Under the pieces are notes generated by a model. That model was given only the letters and a program-made list of their open reading frames with translations. It had not been told where the DNA came from and did not search any database. The translations under genes and the position numbers were made by a program. Shown here piece after piece: positions 41,792 through 48,328 of a stretch of 48,328 nucleotides of DNA; position 1 is the stretch's first letter; each line of letters starts with the position of its first letter. The DNA is from Dehalococcoidia bacterium (lineage in GTDB: Bacteria > Chloroflexota > Dehalococcoidia > GIF9 > AB-539-J10): positions 1-48,328 of the forward strand of contig JAUWFX010000001.1 in the NCBI GenBank assembly GCA_030606765.1, read 5' to 3'.

Positions 41792-42862
41792 ATGAAAGCT
41801 TTAATCCTGGCTGCCGGCAAAGGCACAAGACTTAGGCCTTTAACTAACACTGTCCCGAAGCACCTACTGCCAGTGGGCAATAAGCCGATTTTATTTCATG
41901 TGCTGGACTATATAGAAGAAGCTGGCATCAAAGATATCGGCATCGTTGTATCTCCAGACTCCGGCCCTTACATAGAGGAAGCCATAGGTACTGGCTCAGG
42001 GTGGGGAGGGAAGATTACTTTCATAGTCCAGCCTGAACCCTTGGGGCTGGCGCACGCTGTCAAGGTAGCTCAGGGCTTCCTCGGCGATTCACCTTTTCTC
42101 ATGCTCCTGGGCGACAACCTCATCCAGGAAGGCGTCAAAGATTTCCTGGGCGAGTTCCACTCTTCCAACTCCGATGCTAGCATTCTCCTCAAGGAAGTGC
42201 CCGACCCCAAGGCTTTTGGCGTAGCTGAGCTCGACTCTTCAGGAAGAGTGGTACATCTGGTAGAAAAGCCCAAGAAACCCAAGAGCAACCTGGCCATAAT
42301 CGGAGTTTACCTTTTCACCGCTGAGATTCACAAGGCTATAGCTCAGACAAAGCCTTCCTGGCGGGGGGAGCTGGAGATAACCGATGCCATCCAGAAGCTT
42401 TTGGAGATGGGAAAGGAGATTAGAAGCCACCTTCTCCGGGGTTGGTGGCTTGACATCGGCAGCAATGATGGGCTCATCGAGGCTAATCGTGTTGTTCTTG
42501 ATGCCTTCTTGAAGCGGGACATTAAAGGGGAAGTGGATTCGCAAAGCCGCATCGTCGGCAGAGTCCAAATCGGGGAGGGAACAAAATTAGAAAGCAGCCG
42601 TGTTCGAGGTCCGGTATTTATCGCGGCAAATTGTCGGATAAAAAATTCCTTTATCAAACCTTTCACCAACATCGGGGCCGGGACAGTGGTCGAGGATTCA
42701 TCCCTGGAGCATTCGGTAATACTGGAGAATTGCCAAATTTTGAAAATCAAGCACCTAGCTGAAAGTGTCATTGGTAGAAATACGATATTAGCTGGACAGG
42801 GGAAAAGCCCTGAGAAGATAAGGTTGTTCATAGGTGACGATTGCAAAGTGGAATTGGAGTAG
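41792..42862 (+). CDS. Sugar-1-phosphate nucleotidyltransferase, long RmlA type
   Basis: A 356-residue enzyme joining glucose-1-phosphate to a nucleoside triphosphate (TTP or UTP). The N-terminal transferase domain has the signature LAAGKGTRLRPLT followed by PKHLLPVGNKP; the metal-binding aspartate lies in LLGDNLI. The C-terminal part (about 250-356) is a left-handed beta-helix with hexapeptide-like repeats (VIVGRV, GAGTVVEDS). This architecture is the long form of glucose-1-phosphate thymidylyltransferase. Here it lies six bases before the trehalose-6-phosphate synthase gene, so it may supply the NDP-glucose donor for trehalose synthesis; the nucleotide preference cannot be read from the sequence. 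Confidence 0.88.
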   Translation: MKALILAAGKGTRLRPLTNTVPKHLLPVGNKPILFHVLDYIEEAGIKDIGIVVSPDSGPYIEEAIGTGSGWGGKITFIVQPEPLGLAHAVKVAQGFLGDSPFLMLLGDNLIQEGVKDFLGEFHSSNSDASILLKEVPDPKAFGVAELDSSGRVVHLVEKPKKPKSNLAIIGVYLFTAEIHKAIAQTKPSWRGELEITDAIQKLLEMGKEIRSHLLRGWWLDIGSNDGLIEANRVVLDAFLKRDIKGEVDSQSRIVGRVQIGEGTKLESSRVRGPVFIAANCRIKNSFIKPFTNIGAGTVVEDSSLEHSVILENCQILKIKHLAESVIGRNTILAGQGKSPEKIRLFIGDDCKVELE

Positions 42863-42868
42863 AAAATC

Positions 42869-45049
42869 ATGCAGAGGTTGTTAATTGTTTCAAATAGGCT
42901 GCCTCTCACTATTCAGGAGAGGAAAGGCGATTTGCACGTTGAGCTCAGCGTTGGTGGCCTGGCTACAGGTCTAAGCTCGTGGTACAAATCCTCCAACAGC
43001 ATCTGGATAGGATGGGCGGGGATAGGCCGGAAACAAATAAAAAGGGAAAAGGATATCATGGCGAGATTACTGTCTGAAAACTGCCACCCGGTTTCTCTCT
43101 CACAGCAGGATGTCGAAGCCTACTACCACGGGTTCTGTAACAGAACTATCTGGCCCCTTTTTCACTACTTTCCCCTCTACGCGGAATATAGCGAAGATTT
43201 CTGGCAGGCATATGAACGAGTCAACACAGCTTTCGCCAACGTAGTTGCTGGCATTGCCAGGCCTAATGATATTATCTGGATACACGATTATCACTTAATG
43301 CTCCTCCCCAAGCTCCTAAGAGAAAGGTTGCCAAAGGCAACAATGGGTTTCTTCCTCCACATCCCCTTTCCATCTTTTGAAATATTTCGCTTGTTACCAT
43401 GGCGTAAACAAATTCTGGAAGGACTTCTAGGCGCAGACCTCGCAGGTTTTCACACCTATGACTACACCGGGCACTTCCTGGACAGCGTGCATCGTCTATT
43501 GGGTTACGAAGTGGCTATGGGGCAGACCACTGTAGCCGATCGGGTAGTGAGGGCGGATGCATTCCCCATGGGAATAAACTATGAACAATTCTCCAGTGTT
43601 GCCCAGGACCCACAAGCGCAAGCAGAGAGAAAAAGGTTTCACAAAAAACTAGGAGATTGCCGGGTAATTCTTTCGGTGGACCGTCTGGATTACACCAAGG
43701 GCATCCCTGAGCGGTTGGAAGCTTTCAGTGTGTTTCTGGACAGGAACCCGAAGTTCAAGAGGAAAGTAATTCTTGTTTTGCTGGTAGTCCCTTCACGTAC
43801 AAGAGTGGAACACTATATGCAATTGAAGAAACAGCTAGATGGACTTGTGGGCGAAATCAATGGAAAACATGGGACTATAGGCTGGATGCCAGTCTGGTAC
43901 CTATACCGCTCTTTACCCTTCCACTCCCTCGCCGCCCTTTACAGCCTGGCTGATGTTGCCCTTGTTACCCCTCTCAGAGACGGGATGAATCTTGTAGCCA
44001 AAGAATACACGGCAACCAAGACGGACGGGAAGGGGGTTTTAATACTTAGTGAGACTGCCGGAGCTGCTCAAGAGCTGGGGGAGGCGATTATAATAAATGC
44101 CAATAACCAGGAAGAGATTGTCCAGGCATTGGAAAAAGCCCTGGAAATGCCAGAACAAGAGCAAATAGAGCGCAACCGCACAATGCAGAAACGCCTGCGT
44201 CGTTACGACGTGGTGCAATGGGCAAATGAATTTATGGATAAACTGCTTTACACCAAGAAACTTCAACAGGAGATGGAAGAAAAGGCATTGACCTATGAGA
44301 TGCAGAGGAAATTAGCCAGCGATTTCCAGGAGAGCGATAAAGCATTACTCCTATTGGATTATGATGGCACACTCGTCCCTTTTTCACCCAGACCAGCGGA
44401 AGCAATGCCAGGAGCCAATCTCCTGAGATTGCTTGAAAAGCTTACCAAGAATCCTCGAACCGAAGTAGTGCTCATAAGTGGACGCGATAAAGATACCCTG
44501 GAGAGCTGGTTCGGCGGTCTCGATGTGGGATTGGTGGCTGAACATGGCGTGTGGATTAAAGAAAAGGGTGGAGGATGGGAGACGATAGAGACCCTGACAA
44601 GCGAGTGGAAGGAAGAGGTGCATCCGATACTTGAGTCATGGGTGGATAGAACCCCGGGCTCCTTCATTGAAGAAAAAGAGTTCTCCCTTGTCTGGCATTA
44701 CAGAAAAGCTAACCCCAGGCTAGGTGAGCTTCGAGCCCGGGAGCTGATGAACAATCTCTCAAATATAACTGCCAATTTAAACCTTCAGGTGTTGGAAGGA
44801 AGCAAGGTAGTGGAAGTGATAAACACCGGCATAAATAAGGGGCGCACGGCTTTAATATGGATTTCGAGAAAGAAATGGGACTTTATATTGGCACTGGGCG
44901 ATGATTGGACCGATGAGGATACTTTCAAGGCTCTCCCTTCTACAGCGTGGTCTATAAAGGTGGGGTTTGGTGCTTCGGCAGCTAGATTCAGCCTTAGTTC
45001 CCCAAGCAACGCCACTTCTCTATTAAGAAAAATGGTACGAAGGCGGTGA
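42869..45049 (+). CDS. Trehalose-6-phosphate synthase/phosphatase fusion
   Basis: A 726-residue two-domain enzyme. The N-terminal GT20 domain (about 1-465) matches Ots[10 protein letters not shown] start, VGGLATGL, the HDYHLMLLP stretch, [12 protein letters not shown] and [13 protein letters not shown]. It makes trehalose-6-phosphate from NDP-glucose and glucose-6-phosphate. The C-terminal HAD domain (from about 485) matches Ots[11 protein letters not shown] with nucleophile D497, then [11 protein letters not shown] and [10 protein letters not shown]. It removes the phosphate. Both halves look complete. It follows the nucleotidyltransferase by six bases, and so is translated from the same message. 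Trehalose serves as a compatible solute and stress protectant. Confidence 0.95.
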   Translation: MQRLLIVSNRLPLTIQERKGDLHVELSVGGLATGLSSWYKSSNSIWIGWAGIGRKQIKREKDIMARLLSENCHPVSLSQQDVEAYYHGFCNRTIWPLFHYFPLYAEYSEDFWQAYERVNTAFANVVAGIARPNDIIWIHDYHLMLLPKLLRERLPKATMGFFLHIPFPSFEIFRLLPWRKQILEGLLGADLAGFHTYDYTGHFLDSVHRLLGYEVAMGQTTVADRVVRADAFPMGINYEQFSSVAQDPQAQAERKRFHKKLGDCRVILSVDRLDYTKGIPERLEAFSVFLDRNPKFKRKVILVLLVVPSRTRVEHYMQLKKQLDGLVGEINGKHGTIGWMPVWYLYRSLPFHSLAALYSLADVALVTPLRDGMNLVAKEYTATKTDGKGVLILSETAGAAQELGEAIIINANNQEEIVQALEKALEMPEQEQIERNRTMQKRLRRYDVVQWANEFMDKLLYTKKLQQEMEEKALTYEMQRKLASDFQESDKALLLLDYDGTLVPFSPRPAEAMPGANLLRLLEKLTKNPRTEVVLISGRDKDTLESWFGGLDVGLVAEHGVWIKEKGGGWETIETLTSEWKEEVHPILESWVDRTPGSFIEEKEFSLVWHYRKANPRLGELRARELMNNLSNITANLNLQVLEGSKVVEVINTGINKGRTALIWISRKKWDFILALGDDWTDEDTFKALPSTAWSIKVGFGASAARFSLSSPSNATSLLRKMVRRR

Positions 45050-45096
45050 AAGCCAGGACAAGAATGTAGCTGCCCAATTTATTGGGCTCCCCCTTC

Positions 45097-45192
45097 TGTC
45101 ATTGCGAGGCTGACTTTGATCAGCCGAAGCAATCCCGGCGGGGCTGTTGTGGGCTGAGATTGCCACGCACCTTTCAGGTGTTCGCAATGACA
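45097..45192. repeat. REP-like palindromic element
   Basis: TGTCATTGCGA at one end and CGCAATGACA at the other are inverted copies, with inner words CAGCCGAAGCAATC and GATTGCCACGC that also pair. The element of about 96 bases fills the space between the convergent otsAB-type and TreT-like genes, a usual location for REP sequences. A partial copy is at 40481-40541. Confidence 0.7.
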
Positions 45193-45220
45193 GTGGAAAA
45201 CAGCCTGCTAAACCAAGCAA

Positions 45221-46621
45221 CTACAAAAATTGGACTCTGTTCCGCTTGGTCAAGTTGAACCAGGGGGAAAAGCTGATTATGCATTCAGTACAGACTTCCT
45301 TATTGACAGCCCCATTTACAACCATGTTTATGGCCATGAGATAATCGGCAATCCGTTCCGGAAGGAGAAAGTGCTGTTTCACATACTCTCTGCCCCTTTT
45401 GCCCATCGCCTCAGCAGCCTTGGGTTTCTCCAGTAAATAGATTACCTTTTTTGCAGTCTTGCGTGGTGTCTGGTAAAAGTATCCGGTATCGCCGTCCCTA
45501 ATCTGAAGGGGTATGGCTCCCACGTCAGCGCCTATCACCGGTCTGCCCTTCCACAATGCCTCAGTAACCACCAACCCGAAGCCTTCTCTGGTAGATGGCT
45601 GCATTATCACCCTGGCGGCCCGCTGGAACGCGTTCACTTCTACCGAGTTCTCCAGACGGTCATCCAGCGACAGATTTAGCACGTGGATGTCCTCATCGTC
45701 CTTTGTGTCTTCATAAACTCGGGCCAGAATTCTCTCTCCTTCCGGGTCATCGGCGGCCAAGCCACCCGCTATTATAAGCTGGCATTCTTTTTCCTTCCTC
45801 ACCCGGCGGTAGGTGGCAATAGTCCTGTCTATTCCCTTCCAGGGGTCAAATCTCCCAATCTGAGCAATAATTGGGACTTCGGGGTCTATGTGGTATTTAG
45901 TGAGAACCTTGTCTATCTCCCCCTGGCTCAATTCCCTATTCTTATCAGAAAGAGGGTCAATGAAGGGAGGGATTATGAACTTGGGCAACGGCCACCGTGA
46001 GAGAATATACTGAGCCGCCGAAAATATGGCGGCATCATAGCGCCCAGCCCACTCAGTAAAGAAATTCCACAAACCAGGGTTGCCTTCTATAGTCTCTTTA
46101 TCAATATCTATGTGGCATCTCCACAGCCAGGTTTCCCCCGGTCTTTTGAGATAGCGATTCAAGCCCAGTGGCTGTGGGTCCTGCACATCTATCACGTCAG
46201 GTTCGTAGTCAATAAGATTCTGCTTGGCACACTCCTCGAGGGTACACAGGTAAGTCTGTCGACGCTCTGGACTGAAGGAGCCTGCCTTGCCCTGTAGTAA
46301 GTTGTGTAGCTCCTTCGTGGCCTCGAAATACTCCTTGGAACCACGGATTATCTTCCATTCACTTTCTATGCCCAGCATATTCAGGAACGGGACAGCGCTG
46401 TAAAGCATTTCAGCGACACCACCACCCTGGGCAGTAGCATTCAGGGTTAGCATTTTTAAGCCTTTCACCCGCTGAGCTATCTTCTGCAGCCTCTCCATTC
46501 TCTCCTCCCCCAAGATAGGGACATAAGCCTCCGGAGGAGACGTGGAGAAAGGGCAAAAGTTCTTTCTCTTACTGTAGACGGTCCCGTCTGCCAGGACGGA
46601 AGAGATGCCTGCTTTCGTCAT
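45221..46621 (-). CDS. treT: TreT-like trehalose synthase (GT4 glycosyltransferase)
   Basis: A 466-residue retaining glycosyltransferase of the TreT family, which makes trehalose directly from NDP-glucose and glucose (a reversible reaction). Family hallmarks in the N-terminal half are LNATAQGGGVAEML and the segment WKIIRGSKEYFEATKELHN; the C-terminal GT4 domain has IGRFDPWKGIDRTI and the EGFGLVVTEAL motif with its two glutamates. The last 30 residues or so (after VVNGAVNKE) look unlike the family and may reflect read-through to a later stop. GAGGA precedes the ATG. It is convergent with the otsAB-type gene, giving this cell two routes to trehalose. Confidence 0.78.
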   Translation of the reverse strand: MTKAGISSVLADGTVYSKRKNFCPFSTSPPEAYVPILGEERMERLQKIAQRVKGLKMLTLNATAQGGGVAEMLYSAVPFLNMLGIESEWKIIRGSKEYFEATKELHNLLQGKAGSFSPERRQTYLCTLEECAKQNLIDYEPDVIDVQDPQPLGLNRYLKRPGETWLWRCHIDIDKETIEGNPGLWNFFTEWAGRYDAAIFSAAQYILSRWPLPKFIIPPFIDPLSDKNRELSQGEIDKVLTKYHIDPEVPIIAQIGRFDPWKGIDRTIATYRRVRKEKECQLIIAGGLAADDPEGERILARVYEDTKDDEDIHVLNLSLDDRLENSVEVNAFQRAARVIMQPSTREGFGLVVTEALWKGRPVIGADVGAIPLQIRDGDTGYFYQTPRKTAKKVIYLLEKPKAAEAMGKRGREYVKQHFLLPERIADYLMAINMVVNGAVNKEVCTECIISFSPWFNLTKRNRVQFL

Positions 46622-46844
46622 TCAAAATCCTCGCTTTACAAGTTACACCAAACCGAAGCTACCTTACGACACATAATTGACTGATTTTATACCCAATAAC
46701 ACACATTGGCAAGCCCTCGATTTAAATCATCTAAAATCTAGATGCAGGCTTGCCCAACCTTGAGATGGTAAGGTGAACACGCCAATGACATTGCAGCCTG
46801 CATATTAAGAGACTGGATGCAGAGGGATAGCTCCAGGCACTAGA
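46622..46844. other. Gap with no recognised feature
   Basis: I see no gene or strong structure here, apart from a possible promoter region for the TreT-like gene on its left side. The stretch has scattered AT-rich words (TGATTTTATACCC) but no clear pair of promoter boxes. Confidence 0.4.
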
Positions 46845-46874
46845 AGAAGAGGGGGCTTGAAAGCCCCCTCTTCT
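46845..46874 (-). terminator. Terminator-like hairpin after the secreted-protein gene
   Basis: AGAAGAGGGGGCTT pairs with AAGCCCCCTCTTCT over 14 bases around a minimal loop. It lies 29 bases past the stop of the minus-strand secreted-protein gene. The T-run after it is weak (TCTAG), so termination is likely but not certain. Confidence 0.6.
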
Positions 46875-46903
46875 CGAGTTGCCATGTGAACGAGGTCAGG
46901 TAC

Positions 46904-48328
46904 TTACTTATTCTTTCCCTTTCCCGTCACCTTGATGACCTCCGGAGTGTCCCAATACTCTTCACAAGGTTCTCCGACTAGTCTACCACCTTGAGGATCG
47001 GCATTGTTGGTCTTGCCGGTAGGCGGCATGCTCGGGTCAAGCGCTTCGTCGTCACCCGATTCGTTGTACTCAGCTAACGCGGAACCCAGGTCGCGGATTT
47101 GTTTTATATTACCGTTAGTGAGTGTATCCGCAATGGAGGCAAGCGTTATACCGCTGGGCAGAGGTGCACCGCCAGGCATGTAGTAATTCATGATAGCGGC
47201 AAGAGCTTGGTGGGCCGTGTGAATCCTGGCCGCATCTATTTTCTCTCTTTTTCCGCCGTCAGAATTACTGGCCTGCTTGGACCACATCAGAGCCATGTAC
47301 CTGCATGTGCTATTAATCGACATCACTTGCCCATTCCAGGTGCCCAGGTCTATGGGCAAGATGTTAAGACCAAGCCCATTTACGGAGTCGTCTAACATCC
47401 ATTCGACCAGCCACAGGTGCGTCTTCCAGAAGCCCCAAGTGCGAGTAGCGGCGCCGACGTCAATTGTTATTGTACCGGTTTCGCTGGGATAGGTCGGCCC
47501 GTCCACCGGATTGCCCAGCGGGTCGGTGCCATGCCCATTGACAGTTATATTACTGCTTTCGTACAGGGTGATCTGAACCGCCCAGCACCACGTCTCGTCA
47601 ACGTCCATGATACCGTCATCGTTGGTATCACCGTTAGCGGTACCGGGACTTATCGCCCAGGTCGGGGGACCGACGCTCCAGTATGCATCGCCCTTGACCA
47701 GCTCTATCGCTGGTATCGCTGGTATCGTCTCAATTATGAGAGTGACACTCGGATTCGTCAGCGGCACCTGACCATCGTTAGTATCGCAGATGTAAAGCCA
47801 GACATTGCCACCTGGCGTCGTCTCGTAGACGTCTGCTTCCATCGATATTGTGGTATGCGGTATCAACAGAGTGTTGGTTACCGTGATTAAGGCGGCACCG
47901 TCATCACACTCATCTCCAGCCTCCACTAATGCCGGAGAGCCAACAATAATGGGGTCTTCCCAGCCTGCGGGAGCTGTCTCGGTTGCTGTGTAGTTGCCCG
48001 GTATCAGGTTGCACAGACAGGCTGTGTCATTCAAGCTACATGGGGCTAATACCTCACCATTGATCAGTTGGAAGATGAGGTCAGTGCCTGACGGATAGGA
48101 TGGGCCGGTGACAGTGATCACGAAAGTAGAGTTGGCGCTGCTGGCATACATGTAATCATCAAGGTCTACTACCTTCGTCACTTCAAGACAGCCAGGTACA
48201 TAGACATTGTTGACTGTCACTGTCGCACAGGTTGCGTCTGGTAGTACTTCTACCGGCGAGGTAACCACGCTCTCTGTCCATTCATCTCCTGCGTCAGCCT
48301 CAGCCACGGTGTAAGAGCCGGGGATAAG
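46904..48328 (-). CDS. Large secreted protein with repeated beta domains (5' end beyond the window)
   Basis: Only the C-terminal 474 codons or so are inside the window; the frame is open through the right edge, so the start lies outside. The visible part begins with prealbumin/SpaA-like modules recognisable by LIPG(S/N)YT-(V/A)-E and by the related TVNNVYVPGCLEVTKVV. A DUF11/CARDB-like domain follows (ADVYETTPGGNVWLYI...), then a calcium-loop-like DTNDDGIMDVDE. The C-terminal region begins with the GFWKTH motif seen in many secreted bacterial and archaeal proteins and ends in a basic tail. No cohesin or dockerin is seen in this portion. It is probably a cell-surface protein of unknown role. 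Confidence 0.75.
   Translation of the reverse strand, partial: LIPGSYTVAEADAGDEWTESVVTSPVEVLPDATCATVTVNNVYVPGCLEVTKVVDLDDYMYASSANSTFVITVTGPSYPSGTDLIFQLINGEVLAPCSLNDTACLCNLIPGNYTATETAPAGWEDPIIVGSPALVEAGDECDDGAALITVTNTLLIPHTTISMEADVYETTPGGNVWLYICDTNDGQVPLTNPSVTLIIETIPAIPAIELVKGDAYWSVGPPTWAISPGTANGDTNDDGIMDVDETWCWAVQITLYESSNITVNGHGTDPLGNPVDGPTYPSETGTITIDVGAATRTWGFWKTHLWLVEWMLDDSVNGLGLNILPIDLGTWNGQVMSINSTCRYMALMWSKQASNSDGGKREKIDAARIHTAHQALAAIMNYYMPGGAPLPSGITLASIADTLTNGNIKQIRDLGSALAEYNESGDDEALDPSMPPTGKTNNADPQGGRLVGEPCEEYWDTPEVIKVTGKGKNK

Noticed and set aside
1..48328. CRISPR array
   Set aside because: No regularly spaced 25-40 bp direct repeats with unique spacers were seen; the only regular repeats are coding (282 bp) or degenerate purine tracts.

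Overview
The window reads as a bacterial chromosome segment (Shine-Dalgarno sites such as AAAGGAGG, sigma-70 style promoters, GTG and TTG starts). It most likely comes from a Chloroflexota lineage near the Dehalococcoidia. That placement is an inference from gene content: a 45-residue DUF5679-type protein, a bifunctional phosphoglucose/phosphomannose isomerase, an M29 aminopeptidase, a TreT-type enzyme and secreted cohesin/dockerin proteins. No rRNA, tRNA or other taxonomic marker is present.

Layout. (1) 1-8980 is a type I restriction-modification operon (hsdM, hsdS, hsdR and a YgjP-type metallohydrolase) plus a HEPN-like gene, bracketed by a 0.2-0.3 kb inverted repeat. (2) 9301-11048 is a two-gene ATPase/DUF3226 (Toprim-like) pair resembling a split OLD-type defence module. 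(3) 11207-26314 is a MarR regulator divergent from a set of secreted proteins. These are a clostripain-type (C11) protease with two cohesins and a dockerin, two C-terminally membrane-anchored cohesin proteins, a PKD-domain dockerin protein, a gingipain-type (C25) protease with a dockerin, and one membrane-anchored protein of unknown function. Together they look like a cell-surface protease complex built on cohesin-dockerin contacts. The MarR gene and the protease set have back-to-back promoters, and a perfect 14-bp palindrome lies between the -35 and -10 boxes of the protease promoter.

(4) 26546 to about 35000 is a block of minus-strand genes typical of a plasmid- or virus-like element: DUF932-like protein, P-loop ATPase, its own DNA polymerase sliding clamp, small zinc-ribbon proteins, a sigma-factor-like protein and a tyrosine integrase carrying a zinc-ribbon insertion. 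It also holds an ORF-free, GC-rich stretch of about 0.67 kb that ends in a strong minus-strand terminator and folds locally into many hairpins, so it is a candidate large structured RNA. Several gene junctions in this block carry similar stem-within-stem elements, and the genes share an AAGGGGGTG-type ribosome binding site.

(5) 36241-40384 has an M29 aminopeptidase flanked by two directly repeated remnants of a ComEC-like C-terminus, an AT-rich gene of unknown function and a type II NADH dehydrogenase. (6) 40641-46621 is a sugar-phosphate and trehalose locus (PGI/PMI, long-form sugar nucleotidyltransferase, OtsA-OtsB fusion, convergent TreT-like synthase). (7) 46904 to the right edge is the C-terminal part of a large secreted protein.

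The regions most worth follow-up are the cohesin-dockerin protease system with its operator, and the minus-strand element with its candidate RNA.
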